Notes: a model not told the origin generated them from the letters alone. A DNA stretch of 64,000 nucleotides from Xanthomonas maliensis (GCF_009192945.1 NZ_NSET01000023.1:1-64000); one strand, 5' to 3'; shown: positions 9,070 through 18,429, counted from the first letter of the stretch. Translations and numbers: made by a program.

Positions 9070-9450
9070 GTGCCCCAGCTTGTCCGCCCGTCTCAGCGTT
9101 TTGCCCTGGTGGCCCTGTGTGCCGCCATGGCCGCGCCAGTGGCGTGGGCACAGGGATATCCGGGGCAGCAGGGCGGGCGTGAGGCGGCCGGCGGCCCGCG
9201 CGGCGACAGTCGATCCTTCTCGGACACGATTCGCCGTGTGCAGCGTTCCACTGGCGGGCAGATCCTTGGCGCCGAGAGCGTACCGTTTGGCGACCGGCGC
9301 CTGACGCGCGTCAAGTATATGGATGGCCAAGGGCGCGTGCGGACGGTCTACGAGCCGGAAGGCGTGCCTCCCGGCACACGTGGTCCAGCAGCTGCACCGC
9401 CGCCCGGACCGCCGCCTGCAGATATGCCACCACGCGGCGATAACCGTTAA
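9070..9450 (+). CDS. Small exported hypothetical protein upstream of phoP
   Basis: A 126-residue protein from a GTG start. It has a classical signal peptide (ALVALCAAMAAPVAWA, cleavage near residue 27), then a Gly/Gln-rich linker, a central segment resembling the small periplasmic PepSY-like fold (GGQILGAESVPFGDRRLTRV near residues 62-80, YMDGQGRVRTVY after it) and a Pro-rich tail. It ends 72 bp before phoP in the same direction, so co-transcription with the two-component system is likely. It might be a periplasmic partner of the sensor; that is inference. Confidence 0.8.
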   Translation: MPQLVRPSQRFALVALCAAMAAPVAWAQGYPGQQGGREAAGGPRGDSRSFSDTIRRVQRSTGGQILGAESVPFGDRRLTRVKYMDGQGRVRTVYEPEGVPPGTRGPAAAPPPGPPPADMPPRGDNR

Positions 9451-9522
9451 GCGTGGATAGTGCAAGGCAAACTGACATCAATTCCCTGGCCCCTTGGCCA
9501 ACAACGTAACTAGGGAGAGTGC

Positions 9523-10206
9523 ATGCGTATCCTTTTGGTCGAAGACGAAGCTCCGCTGCGCGAGACCCTGGCCGCGCGCCTGAAGCGCGAGGGTTTCGCC
9601 GTCGACGCCGCGCAGGATGGCGAAGAAGGTCTGTACATGGGCCGTGAGGTTCCGTTCGATGTCGGCATCATCGACCTCGGCCTGCCCAAGATGTCGGGCA
9701 TGGAACTGATCAAGGCGCTGCGCGACGAGGGCAAGAAGTTTCCGGTGCTCATTCTCACTGCGCGTTCGAGCTGGCAGGACAAGGTCGAAGGCCTCAAGCA
9801 AGGTGCCGACGACTACCTGGTCAAGCCCTTCCACGTCGAGGAGCTGCTGGCGCGCGTCAATGCGCTGCTGCGGCGTGCCGCCGGCTGGAGCAAGCCAACC
9901 CTGGAATGCGGGCCGGTCGCACTCGACCTGGCGGCGCAGACGGTGAGCGTCAACGGTGCCAACGTCGACTTGACCAGCTATGAGTACAAGGTGCTGGAGT
10001 ACTTGATGATGCATGCCGGTGAACTGGTCTCCAAGGCCGACCTCACCGAGCATATCTATCAGCAGGATTTCGACCGCGATTCCAACGTGTTGGAAGTCTT
10101 CATCGGCCGCTTGCGCAAGAAGCTCGATCCCGACGGCGAACTCAAGCCGATCGAGACCGTGCGCGGTCGTGGTTATCGCTTCGCCATCCCGCGGACGGAA
10201 GGCTGA
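9523..10206 (+). CDS. phoP: Response regulator PhoP (OmpR family)
   Basis: This 227-residue regulator has a receiver domain with acidic residues VEDE at 6-9, the phospho-acceptor Asp51 in IIDLGLP, and conserved LTAR and KPFH motifs. It continues with an OmpR/PhoB winged-helix DNA-binding domain ending in RGRGYRF. It agrees closely with the Xanthomonas PhoP sequence I remember, which responds with PhoQ to low divalent cations and affects virulence genes. The ribosome binding site AGGGAG lies before the ATG. The sensor gene follows after 29 bp, forming an operon. Confidence 0.95.
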   Translation: MRILLVEDEAPLRETLAARLKREGFAVDAAQDGEEGLYMGREVPFDVGIIDLGLPKMSGMELIKALRDEGKKFPVLILTARSSWQDKVEGLKQGADDYLVKPFHVEELLARVNALLRRAAGWSKPTLECGPVALDLAAQTVSVNGANVDLTSYEYKVLEYLMMHAGELVSKADLTEHIYQQDFDRDSNVLEVFIGRLRKKLDPDGELKPIETVRGRGYRFAIPRTEG

Positions 10207-10235
10207 GCTGACGCTTCGCTAGACAGGCAGACGGG

Positions 10236-11651
10236 GTGTCGGTGCGCTCGAAGTGGTACAGACGCTGGCGACCCCGCTCGCTGCAGGCGCGCCAGTTATT
10301 GGCGGCCAGCCTCAGCCTGGTGGCGTTTCTGGCCCTGGCAGGCTACGCGTTGGACGTGGCCTTCGCCGACACCGCCGAAAAGAACCTGCGCGAACGCCTG
10401 AAGAACTACGCTTCGGCGTATGCGGCCAATATCGACTTCGTGCGCGATGGCTCGCTGTATATCGGCGGGCAACCGCCGGACCCGCGCTTTGACGTACCCG
10501 GCGGCGGCCTCTACGTGGAAGTCGTTCGGCCGGACGAGAGCTGGACCTCGATGTCGGCCGAGGGGCCGAATATTCCGCACGGGCGCATGCTGTCGCCCCG
10601 CCAGGAGGAATTCATCGGTCCATTGGAAATGACCCAGATCGACGGCACGCTCGGTCAGGTGTATCGCTACGGGTTGGGCGTGAGCTATGTCGAGCGCGAA
10701 CACGGTGGCGAAATCCCTTACACGATCTATGTCATGGAAGACGCGCGCTCGATGGGGGCGCAGCTGCGGGTGTTCCGCAGTGCGGTGTGGTTCTACCTGG
10801 GCAGTGCCGGTGTGGTGTTGCTGGTGTTGCAGGCGTTCATCCTGCAATGGAGCCTGCGCCCGTTGCGACGGGTGATCAACGAATTGAGCAAGGTGCAGCG
10901 CGGCGAAATCCAGCGCATGAGCGAGCAGCATCCGCGCGAACTGGAGCCGCTGACCGAAAGCATCAATGCCTTCATCGAAAGTGAGCGCGACAACCTCGAT
11001 CGTCAGCGCAATACCCTGGCCGATCTGGCGCACAGCCTGAAGACCCCGTTGGCTGTGTTGCGGACCCAATTGGACAGCGGCGCGTCCGAGCACGATCTGC
11101 ACGAAGAACTGGATGTGCAGCTGCGGCGCATGAACGACCTGGTGTCTTACCAACTGGCGCGCGCGGCCTCCAGTGGCCACAAGCTGTTCGCTGCGCCGTT
11201 GGCGATCGAGCCGACCGCCGAAGAAATCGTGCGCGGCCTGGAGAAGGTCTATTCGACCAAGGGCGTGCTGTGCGAATTCGACATCTCGCCGGAGGCGCGT
11301 TTCTATGGCGAGCCGGGCGATCTGCAGGAGTTGCTCGGCAACCTGCTGGAGAATGCCTTCAAGTGGGCGCGCAGCCGGGTGCTGCTGACCGCCCAGCCTG
11401 GCCCCACCACCGGTAGCCGACGCGCGGGGCTGATCCTGTCGGTCGAGGACGACGGCCCCGGCATCGCCCCCGAAGACGTCGGCAAGATCCTGCAGCGTGG
11501 CGTGCGCGGCGACGAACGTGTGCAGGGCCACGGCATCGGCATGTCGATCGTGCAGGACCTGATCAAGGACTACCGCGGCGAACTGCAGGTGCGGCGCTCG
11601 CAGGAGCTGGGCGGGGCACGTTTCGACGTGACCCTGCCGCCGGGCCTGTGA
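10236..11651 (+). CDS. phoQ: Sensor histidine kinase PhoQ
   Basis: A 471-residue membrane kinase from a GTG start. Transmembrane segment 1 is at about residues 18-38, a periplasmic sensor domain follows to about residue 175, and segment 2 is at about 182-205. Next come a HAMP-like linker (LRPLRRVINELSKV), the phospho-acceptor His266 in LADLAHSLKTPL and an ATPase domain with NLLENAFKWA, DDGPGI and GHGIGMSI. The sensor domain contains several acidic residues, as expected for a PhoQ-type cation sensor. It partners the PhoP encoded immediately upstream. Confidence 0.93.
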   Translation: MSVRSKWYRRWRPRSLQARQLLAASLSLVAFLALAGYALDVAFADTAEKNLRERLKNYASAYAANIDFVRDGSLYIGGQPPDPRFDVPGGGLYVEVVRPDESWTSMSAEGPNIPHGRMLSPRQEEFIGPLEMTQIDGTLGQVYRYGLGVSYVEREHGGEIPYTIYVMEDARSMGAQLRVFRSAVWFYLGSAGVVLLVLQAFILQWSLRPLRRVINELSKVQRGEIQRMSEQHPRELEPLTESINAFIESERDNLDRQRNTLADLAHSLKTPLAVLRTQLDSGASEHDLHEELDVQLRRMNDLVSYQLARAASSGHKLFAAPLAIEPTAEEIVRGLEKVYSTKGVLCEFDISPEARFYGEPGDLQELLGNLLENAFKWARSRVLLTAQPGPTTGSRRAGLILSVEDDGPGIAPEDVGKILQRGVRGDERVQGHGIGMSIVQDLIKDYRGELQVRRSQELGGARFDVTLPPGL

Positions 11652-11798
11652 GTTCCCGCGGGTCGGGTCACCGGTCGCGCGCCGCCAACCGGCGTGGCGG
11701 ATGCCCGCGCATGAATCCTTCGCCAATGAAGCGCCGCGGTCCGACAACCGATTAACGCCTTGCGCGTTGCTCTGACCATACTGCCCGGGAAGTCGCCC

Positions 11799-13364
11799 AT
11801 GGAGAATCACATGCCCCTGCGTGGTCGCGCATTACGCCAGAACGTCCCGCGTCTGGCCCTGGGCCTGGCGGCCTGTCTGATCGCACCGGCCAGCCCAGCC
11901 TCGGAGCGGACGCTGACCTCGGCGCAGCGCCAGTGGCTGCAGCGGGCCACCTATGGCGTTGACGACGAAGGCGTCACCCAGCTGCAGCAGCTGGGCCAGC
12001 ACCGCTACGCCGCCTTGCTGCTGGCCCCCAGCGACGATGCGGCGTTGCCCGCGCCAGTGCGCGCGCAGCTGCAGCGTTTCGATGCCCTGCATACGCCGCT
12101 GGTCACCTTGTTGACCCAGTACGAAGCCGACAAGCTGCGTCTGCAGGCGATGCCCGATGGCGAAGAAAAGACCGCCGCCAGCAAGGAATGGCGCGCGCGT
12201 GGCGGGCAGATGCTGACGCAGGCGCGCCAGGCCCAGCTGCTGCGCGCGGTCTATGCCCCGGATCAGTTGCGCGAGCAGCTGGTCTGGTTCTGGCTCAACC
12301 ACTTCAGCGTGTATGCCGACAAGGCGCGGGTGAAGTGGATGGTCGCCGACTACATGGAAAATGCGATCCGCCCGCACGCCACCGGCAAGTTCGCCGACCT
12401 GGTGATGGCCACGCTGCAAAGCCCTGCGATGCTGGAGTACCTGGACAACGCCAAGAACGCCAAGGGCAAGGTCAACGAAAACTATGCGCGCGAGTTGATG
12501 GAGTTGCACACGCTGGGGGTCGATGGCGGCTACACCCAGCAGGACGTGCAGCAACTGGCGTTGATCCTCACCGGCGCCGGCCTGGCGCAGGTCAAGGCCG
12601 AGGGCCTGGTGCCGCCGCCGGCCCCGGCACCCGGGCGGCCGCCGGTGGTGCGCGCGGGCTTGTTCGAATTCAATCCTGCCCGCCACCAGCCTGGTGACAA
12701 GCAACTGCTGGGACAGCGCATCGCCGGTGGCGGCATGGACGAGATCGCGCACGCCGTGCAGGTCCTGGTGCATCAACCGGCCTGCGCACGTTTCGTCTCG
12801 CGTCGGCTGGCCGAATACTTCGTCAGCGATCAGCCGCCTGCGGCGCTGGTCGAGCGGATGGCGCAGACCTTCCAGCGTACCGATGGCGATATCGCCCAGG
12901 TGATGCAGACCTTGCTGGCGTCGCCCGAATTCGTCCAGGCGCCGCGCCGGTTCGAAGACCCCAACCGCTTCGTCGTGTCGGGCGTGCGGCTGGCGTATGC
13001 GGACCAGCCCATTCTCAATGCCGGGCCGCTGGCGAGCTGGGTGCAGCAGTTGGGCGAGCCGGTGTTCGGGCGCATCACCCCCGACGGCTGGCCACTGCAA
13101 TCGCCGGCCTGGACCAGCTCCGGACAACTGGCGCGTCGCTTCGAGGTAGCGCGTTCGCTGGGCAGCAACCCGTCGCAGCTGTTTCGCGCCGATGGCGACA
13201 GCACGACGCCGGTACCGCCGCTGCAGCGGATCGACGCGCGCGCGCCCTATCGCTGGTGGCAGCCATGGTTGTCGCCGCAGACGCGGCAGGCGCTGGAGCA
13301 GGCGCGCACGCCGCAGGACTGGAACGGTTTCCTGCTGTCCTCGCCGGATTTCAACTATCGCTGA
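11799..13364 (+). CDS. DUF1800 family exported protein
   Basis: From ATG 11799 (GGGAAG upstream) the protein has 521 residues. It starts with a signal peptide (RLALGLAACLIAPASPAS) and then the DUF1800 core: WFWLNHFSVY, NENYARELMELHTLG and GFTQ/YTQQDVQ-type motifs, all well conserved. DUF1800 genes almost always sit next to a DUF1501 gene, as here with 24 bp between them. The pair is believed to act in the periplasm, but the biochemical role is unknown. An in-frame earlier start at 11760 has no ribosome binding site. Confidence 0.92.
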   Translation: MENHMPLRGRALRQNVPRLALGLAACLIAPASPASERTLTSAQRQWLQRATYGVDDEGVTQLQQLGQHRYAALLLAPSDDAALPAPVRAQLQRFDALHTPLVTLLTQYEADKLRLQAMPDGEEKTAASKEWRARGGQMLTQARQAQLLRAVYAPDQLREQLVWFWLNHFSVYADKARVKWMVADYMENAIRPHATGKFADLVMATLQSPAMLEYLDNAKNAKGKVNENYARELMELHTLGVDGGYTQQDVQQLALILTGAGLAQVKAEGLVPPPAPAPGRPPVVRAGLFEFNPARHQPGDKQLLGQRIAGGGMDEIAHAVQVLVHQPACARFVSRRLAEYFVSDQPPAALVERMAQTFQRTDGDIAQVMQTLLASPEFVQAPRRFEDPNRFVVSGVRLAYADQPILNAGPLASWVQQLGEPVFGRITPDGWPLQSPAWTSSGQLARRFEVARSLGSNPSQLFRADGDSTTPVPPLQRIDARAPYRWWQPWLSPQTRQALEQARTPQDWNGFLLSSPDFNYR

Positions 13365-13388
13365 GCGGTTCGCCGCGGGAGTTTGCTC

Positions 13389-14576
13389 ATGCAACGACGC
13401 CAATTTCTGCTTGCCGGTGCGGCCGCCGCCAGTTTGCCCTGGTCCGGTCGCCTGTTCGCCGCCCCGCGCGATAGCGCGCGCCTGTTGGTCGTGTTCCTGC
13501 GCGGCGGCTACGACAGCAACAACCTGCTGGTGCCCTACGCCAGCGATTTCTACTACCAGGCGCGCCCGACCCTGGCGATCGCGCGTCCGAATGCCGACGA
13601 TCCGCGTGGCGCAATCGCGCTCGATGCGCAGTGGGGACTGACGCCGGTCGTCGCCGATGCGCTGTTGCCGCTGTGGAAACGCAAGCAGGTGGCCTTCGTC
13701 CCGTTCGCCGGCACCGACGATCTGTCGCGCAGTCATTTCGAGACCCAGGACGACATCGAGTCGGGCCAGGCCGCCAGCCAGCATCGCGACTACCGCTCTG
13801 GCTTCATGGCACGGCTGTCGGGCGTGCTGAGCGGGGTGCCGACCATCGCCTTTACCGATTCGCTGCCGCTGGCCTTCCAGGGCGGCGGCGACTTGCCCAA
13901 TGTCTCGCTCAAAGGCATCGGCAATCGCGGGCTGGACGAACGCCAGGCGCAGGTGCTGGCAGGCATGTACGCGCAGACGCCGCTGGCCGCGGCCGCGCGC
14001 GACGGCTTGGCGTTGCGTCAGCAGGTCACCACGCAGTTGCGCGAGGAAATGGAGCAGGCCGGGCGCGGCGCTGCCAGCGCGCGCACCTTCGCCGACGAGA
14101 CCCGGCGCATGGCCAGCCTGATGCGCGAACGCTATCGGCTGGGATTCGTCGACGTGGGCGGCTGGGATACCCATGCCAATCAGGGCAGCATCGAGGGCGG
14201 GCTGGCCAACAACCTGCGCAATCTCAGCGAAGGCCTGGCGGCCTATGCCGATGCATTGGGACCGGCGTGGCAGGACACGGTGGTGGTGGTGATCTCCGAG
14301 TTCGGCCGGACCTTCCGCGAGAATGGCAGCAAGGGCACCGATCACGGCCACGGCACGGCGTATTGGGTGCTGGGCGGCAGCGTGCATGGTGGTCGCATTG
14401 CCGGCGAGCAGGTGGCCGTCGCGCAGGAGCAGTTGCTGCAGAATCGCGACTATCCGGTGCTCAACAACTACCGCAGCCTGTTCGGCGGCCTGCTGAGCCG
14501 GCTGTGGGGCCTGTCGCCGACCCAACTGGAGCGGGTCTTCCCCGGCGCCAAGCCGCGCGACCTGCGGCTGGTCTGA
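13389..14576 (+). CDS. DUF1501 family exported protein (Tat signal)
   Basis: The product has 395 residues from ATG 13389, with GGGAG about 9 nt upstream. The start MQRRQFLLAGAAAASLPW carries a twin-arginine signal, so it is exported folded. LVVFLRGGYDSNNLLVPY and VVVISEFGRTFRENGSKGTDHGHG are DUF1501 signatures; the domain is related to the sulfatase/alkaline phosphatase fold and the His/Asp residues could bind metal. It forms an operon with the DUF1800 gene. The substrate is unknown. Confidence 0.92.
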   Translation: MQRRQFLLAGAAAASLPWSGRLFAAPRDSARLLVVFLRGGYDSNNLLVPYASDFYYQARPTLAIARPNADDPRGAIALDAQWGLTPVVADALLPLWKRKQVAFVPFAGTDDLSRSHFETQDDIESGQAASQHRDYRSGFMARLSGVLSGVPTIAFTDSLPLAFQGGGDLPNVSLKGIGNRGLDERQAQVLAGMYAQTPLAAAARDGLALRQQVTTQLREEMEQAGRGAASARTFADETRRMASLMRERYRLGFVDVGGWDTHANQGSIEGGLANNLRNLSEGLAAYADALGPAWQDTVVVVISEFGRTFRENGSKGTDHGHGTAYWVLGGSVHGGRIAGEQVAVAQEQLLQNRDYPVLNNYRSLFGGLLSRLWGLSPTQLERVFPGAKPRDLRLV

Positions 14577-14729
14577 GGGCGCACCTCGCGCGTGTCGCCG
14601 CCGGGGCGGACGCGCTGGCGTGCGATCGCGCGATCACCGACTGCACGATGCGTGCTGCCTTCGCGGCGTGCGCGGGCAATCCCCATCGCGCCCCCGTCTA
14701 GCGGCGCATCGCGACCGCACCGGCGCGGG

Positions 14730-15488
14730 TCATCGGTGGTGGTCGGCGAACGGCGACGGGCCGTAGAGCGTGGTCAGGTGTGCCGCTACCTGCGGCATGT
14801 GGGCCGCGAGGACCTGCGGTGCGGAGAAGTGGTATTCGCTGAGCACGGCGAAGAACTCCTCCGGTGCCTCGGCCGCATAGGGATCGATGACGGTCTGCGC
14901 GTCGGCATCGACCTGCTGGCAGAACGCGTCGTATGCCTGCTGGAAATCGTGCGCCCACGCGCGGCGCATGGACGCTGGCAGCGGTGGCGTGCCATCGAGC
15001 GCTCCGTCCAGTGCGTCGAGTTTGTGCGCCATTTCATGCACGACCACATTGAAACCGGCGTGCGGGTCGGCCAGATCGGCCTGCAGGTCCGCCCAGCTGA
15101 GGATCAGCGGCCCCTGCTGCCACGCCTCGCCGATCAGTGTGTCTTCCCATTGATGCAAGACGCCAGCGGCGTCCAGATGGGTGCGCTGCACGCGGAAGGC
15201 GTCCGGATAGAGGATCAGCTGCGACCAGCCACGCCAGCCGGCCGCGCCGATTTCCAGCAGCGGCAGACAACAGGTGGCGGCCAGCAGCACGCGATCCTGC
15301 GGCTGCAGGTGCAAGCCAGCCAGCGGCGAGAGGGTCTTTTCGTGCAGGAAACGCGTTGCCAGTGCGCGCAGGCGGTGCTGGCGGTCGGGATCCAGGGCGG
15401 CGACCCAGGCGCAGGTCGCCACGACCGGCTGCCAGACGTCATCGGCAATGGGTTCAGGTCGGACCAGCCGCCGCAGCCACTGGATCAG
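14730..15488 (-). CDS. mtfA: MtfA-family zinc metallopeptidase
   Basis: Family members are M90 zinc peptidases; in E. coli MtfA modulates the repressor Mlc. The zinc motif HEMAHKLD is present, followed by DPYAAEAPEEFFAVLSEYHF, which supplies the conserved acidic residue. The first ATG/GTG/TTG start in frame is GTG 15422 (230 residues), but it would remove the WQPVVATCAWVAAL segment, which matches the E. coli family N-terminus. I therefore place the start at CTG 15488, overlapping the stop of the upstream small gene, giving 252 residues. The choice of start is uncertain; the identity is not. Confidence 0.88.
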   Translation of the reverse strand: MIQWLRRLVRPEPIADDVWQPVVATCAWVAALDPDRQHRLRALATRFLHEKTLSPLAGLHLQPQDRVLLAATCCLPLLEIGAAGWRGWSQLILYPDAFRVQRTHLDAAGVLHQWEDTLIGEAWQQGPLILSWADLQADLADPHAGFNVVVHEMAHKLDALDGALDGTPPLPASMRRAWAHDFQQAYDAFCQQVDADAQTVIDPYAAEAPEEFFAVLSEYHFSAPQVLAAHMPQVAAHLTTLYGPSPFADHHR

Positions 15489-15775
15489 CGGAACATCCCG
15501 GGCAGCAGGCTGTGCCAGCGCGGCATCATGCGCATGCGCGGCATCAGGGCGTCGCTGTCGCCACCACCGCCTCCGGTCGCCGTGGTCGGGGTCGGCTTAT
15601 GGGCAGCCGCACGCGGCGGTGCAGCGCTGTCTTCGCCGGGCGTGCGGCCGTGTGCGGCGGAGTTGGTGCTGATGCAGCCTTCGCGATCGCCGTCGACCAC
15701 GCGGTCCGCTGCCAGGGCGGCAAGCGGAGCCAGGCTCAGGAGCAGGCAAACCGTCATTCGGCGCATCGTCCACAT
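15485..15775 (-). CDS. Small exported hypothetical protein
   Basis: A 96-residue protein with a clear signal peptide (MTVCLLLSLAPLAALAADR). A central Ala/Pro/Gly-rich linker follows, then a C-terminal Met/Arg-rich piece (MPRMRMMPRWHSLLPGMF). It lies directly upstream of mtfA on the same strand, and its stop overlaps the proposed mtfA start. A start at 15766 is also possible. I do not recognise the family. Confidence 0.6.
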   Translation of the reverse strand: MWTMRRMTVCLLLSLAPLAALAADRVVDGDREGCISTNSAAHGRTPGEDSAAPPRAAAHKPTPTTATGGGGGDSDALMPRMRMMPRWHSLLPGMFR

Positions 15776-15891
15776 CCAGGCAGGCGCGTGAGATCCCGAT
15801 CATAACGCGCTTTTCACCCGCCCAGGCAAGCCGTGCTGGGCGCATTCCCGCCCTTGCCGCATAATTTACCCATCGATCTTGGGACCCTGCC

Positions 15892-16857
15892 GTGGACGAC
15901 CGCGCGTTGCTGGCCAAACTTGCAAGCGGCCGGCTGTCCGGCGATGCCCTGGCGGCCGATGCCGGCTTGACCCGCGCCGCGGTCTGGAAGCGCATCCAGA
16001 ACCTGCGGGCGGCCGGGGTGGCGATCGAGGGGCGGGCTGGCGACGGCTATCGGCTGTCCGCACCGCTGGACCTGCTGGACCCACAGTCGATCCGCCAGGC
16101 GCTCGGGGCCGAGGCCCAGGCTGGCCTGACAGCGCTGCAGGTCGCCTGGACGCTGGATTCCACCAACAGCCAACTGCTGGCGCAGCCGGCGCCCGCGCAG
16201 GGCGTGGCGGTGCTGCTGGCCGAGCGCCAGACCGGGGGCCGTGGCCGTCGTGGCCGGCAATGGATTTCGCCGCTGGCCGCGCATCTCTATCTATCGGCGT
16301 CGCGACGCTTTGGCGGCGGTCTGGGGCAACTGGCCGGCCTGAGCCTGGCGGTCGGGGTGGCAGTGGCCGAGGCCCTGCGTGGCTGCGGTTTCGCCGAGGT
16401 CGGGCTGAAGTGGCCCAACGACCTGCTGGCCCGCGACCGCAAGCTGGGCGGGCTGCTGATCGAAGGCGGCGGCGAAATCGCGGGCAACGCCCGTGCGGTG
16501 ATCGGTCTGGGGCTCAACGTCCATATGCCGACCGAAGCGGCTGCGGCGATCGACCAGCCCTGGATCGACCTGGACACCCTGGCCGGCCAGGCGGTCACGC
16601 GCAATGCGGTGGCGGCCGCGATCCTCGACGCCCTGCTGCCGGCGCTGGACTTGTTCGAAGCGCAGGGACTGACGCCGTTCCTGTCGCGCTATGCCGCGCT
16701 GGACGTGCTGCGCGGCCGCCCGGTGCAGGTCGAGGAAGCCGGGTCCCGCCACCAGGGGATCGCGCTCGGGTTGGCGGCCGACGGCGCCTTGCGCGTGCAA
16801 CTGGGCGAGCACGAGCGCCTGTTCCATAGCGGCGATGTCAGCGTGAGACCTGCATGA
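15892..16857 (+). CDS. birA: Biotin--[acetyl-CoA-carboxylase] ligase BirA
   Basis: This 321-residue enzyme makes biotinyl-AMP and attaches biotin to acetyl-CoA carboxylase. An N-terminal winged helix (residues about 1-60, GLTRAAVWKRIQNLRAAG) suggests it could also act as a biotin repressor. The catalytic core has GGRGRRGRQW, LKWPNDLL and KLGGLLIEG motifs, and a C-terminal SH3-like domain follows. The start is GTG. It overlaps coaX by 4 bp, so these coenzyme genes are coupled. Confidence 0.96.
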   Translation: MDDRALLAKLASGRLSGDALAADAGLTRAAVWKRIQNLRAAGVAIEGRAGDGYRLSAPLDLLDPQSIRQALGAEAQAGLTALQVAWTLDSTNSQLLAQPAPAQGVAVLLAERQTGGRGRRGRQWISPLAAHLYLSASRRFGGGLGQLAGLSLAVGVAVAEALRGCGFAEVGLKWPNDLLARDRKLGGLLIEGGGEIAGNARAVIGLGLNVHMPTEAAAAIDQPWIDLDTLAGQAVTRNAVAAAILDALLPALDLFEAQGLTPFLSRYAALDVLRGRPVQVEEAGSRHQGIALGLAADGALRVQLGEHERLFHSGDVSVRPA

Positions 16858-17582
16858 GCGATTGGTTGTTCGATCTGGGCAATTCGCGTTTCAAGTACGC
16901 CCCCTTGCAGGGACAGCGCGCCGGCGACGTGCAGGCCTGGGCGCATGGCGCCGAGGCGATGGATGCGGCGGCGCTGGCGGCCTTGCCGAGCGGGCGCATT
17001 GCCTACGTCGCCAGTGTCGCGGCGGCGAGCCTGACCGAGCGGGTGCTGGCTGGTCTGCAGACGCGCTTTGCGCAGGTGCAAGCGGTGCACACCGCGGCGG
17101 CCTGCGCCGGCATCCGCATCGCCTACGCCGATCCGCGCCGGTTCGGCGTGGACCGCTTCCTGGCACTGCTGGGCGCGCGTGCCGAGGTCCCGGTGCTGGT
17201 GGCCGGCGTTGGCACTGCGCTGACCATCGACCTGCTCGATGCCGACGGCCGCCATCACGGCGGTCGCATCGCCGCCTCGCCGACCACCATGCGCGAAGCC
17301 CTGCATGCGCGTGCGGTGCAGTTGCCGCCGGCCGGCGGTGACTATGTCGAGCTGGCCAACGATACCGCCGATGCGCTGGCGTCCGGCTGCGATGGTGCGG
17401 CGGTGGCGCTGATCGAGCGCAGCCTGTGGCATGCGCAGCACACCCTGGGCATCCCCGTCCGCCTGCTGCTGCACGGCGGTGGCGCCCCACCGCTGCTGCC
17501 ACTGCTGCCGCAGGCGCAGTTCCGCGCGGCACTGGTGCTGGACGGGTTGGCGACCTGGGCGACGTATTCGGCGTCGCCGTAG
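16854..17582 (+). CDS. coaX: Type III pantothenate kinase CoaX
   Basis: This 242-residue kinase performs the first step of coenzyme A synthesis. It has the ATP-binding DLGNSRFKYA at residues 7-16, a RFGVDRFLALLGAR motif, and GTALTIDLLDADGRHHGG with the conserved Thr/Asp. Type III enzymes are not feedback inhibited by CoA and need a monovalent cation. The gene overlaps birA (ATGA) and is followed 9 bp later by the SPOR gene. Confidence 0.95.
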   Translation: MSDWLFDLGNSRFKYAPLQGQRAGDVQAWAHGAEAMDAAALAALPSGRIAYVASVAAASLTERVLAGLQTRFAQVQAVHTAAACAGIRIAYADPRRFGVDRFLALLGARAEVPVLVAGVGTALTIDLLDADGRHHGGRIAASPTTMREALHARAVQLPPAGGDYVELANDTADALASGCDGAAVALIERSLWHAQHTLGIPVRLLLHGGGAPPLLPLLPQAQFRAALVLDGLATWATYSASP

Positions 17583-17591
17583 AATCGACCC

Positions 17592-18317
17592 ATGTACGTG
17601 CGCGCGCTCATCGTCGTCCTGATCGTCCTCAATGCCGGAGTGGCGTTGTGGTGGGCCGCGCAGCCGGCACCGGCCGCGCCCCCGGCGCCGGCCCAGCCGA
17701 GCGGGGTGGCGCCGCTGGAACTGCTGCCGGCACTGCCGAGCGCGCCAGCCACGATGGCCCCCCGGACCGCACCGGCCCCCACGCCGCCGTCGCCGGCCGA
17801 ATCGGACCCTCCGGTCGCCGCCACGCCCGCCGCCATGCCCAGCGTCGCGCCCAGCGCCGCGCCGCCGCCGCGCTGTGCCAGCCTCGGACCGTATACGGCG
17901 CGCAGCGTGGCCGACGCCGCGCTGGCACAGGTGGCCGGCCAGGCGCGCCACGCACGTGTGCGCGAGGACCAGGATGCCGGCGTCAGCACCTTTCGCGTCA
18001 TGCTGCCGGCGGTGGGCGACCGCGCCGCTGCGCAGGCGCTGGTCAAGCGCATCGCTGCGGCCGGCATCGGCGATTACTACGTCATCGCCCAGGGCGATGA
18101 CACCAGTATCGCGCTGGGCCAGTACCAGAGCCGCGAGCGTGCCGAGCGGCGCCAGGCCACCCTGGTGGCGGCCGGTTTTCCGGCCAAGCTGGTGCCCAGT
18201 GGCAGTGGCCAGTCGCGCTGGTGGATCGACCTGCAGACCAGCGTGCCGATCGCCGGCCTGCAAGCGGCCGCGGGCGCCACGCGACAACGATCGCTCGACT
18301 GCGCCGCGCTGCGCTAG
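17592..18317 (+). CDS. SPOR domain-containing membrane protein
   Basis: A 241-residue protein with an N-terminal membrane anchor (VRALIVVLIVLNAGVALWW, residues 3-21) and a long Pro/Ala linker. The C-terminal SPOR-type domain spans about residues 95-185 (SLGPYTARSVADAAL, IAAAGIGDYYVIAQG, IALGQYQSRERAERRQ). SPOR domains bind denuded peptidoglycan at division sites. Two Cys residues (95 and 238) flank the domain. It sits third in the birA-coaX operon, directly before tRNA-Thr. Confidence 0.85.
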   Translation: MYVRALIVVLIVLNAGVALWWAAQPAPAAPPAPAQPSGVAPLELLPALPSAPATMAPRTAPAPTPPSPAESDPPVAATPAAMPSVAPSAAPPPRCASLGPYTARSVADAALAQVAGQARHARVREDQDAGVSTFRVMLPAVGDRAAAQALVKRIAAAGIGDYYVIAQGDDTSIALGQYQSRERAERRQATLVAAGFPAKLVPSGSGQSRWWIDLQTSVPIAGLQAAAGATRQRSLDCAALR

Positions 18318-18348
18318 AATGCGCACCCTGCGCGCTGCGCAGGTTTTT

Positions 18349-18424
18349 GCCGGCATAGCTCAGTTGGTAGAGCAACCGCCTTGTAAGCGGTAGGTCCCCA
18401 GTTCGAATCCGGGTGTCGGCACCA
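18349..18424 (+). tRNA. tRNA-Thr (anticodon TGT)
   Basis: A complete cloverleaf of 76 nt including encoded CCA. The acceptor GCCGGCA pairs with TGTCGGC (one wobble), the D stem is GCTC/GAGC, the anticodon stem is ACCGC/GCGGT with loop CTTGTAA and anticodon TGT at 18382-18384 after U33, and the T loop is TTCGAAT. It decodes ACA. It follows the SPOR gene by 31 bp. Confidence 0.97.
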
Positions 18425-18429
18425 TTCAA

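Noticed and set aside
10296-11810. Minus-strand frame of 504 codons over phoQ
   Set aside because: Shadow frame of phoQ, with no recognisable motif.
11832-14525. Minus-strand frame of 897 codons over the DUF1800/DUF1501 pair
   Set aside because: Shadow; spans two genes with motifs on the plus strand.
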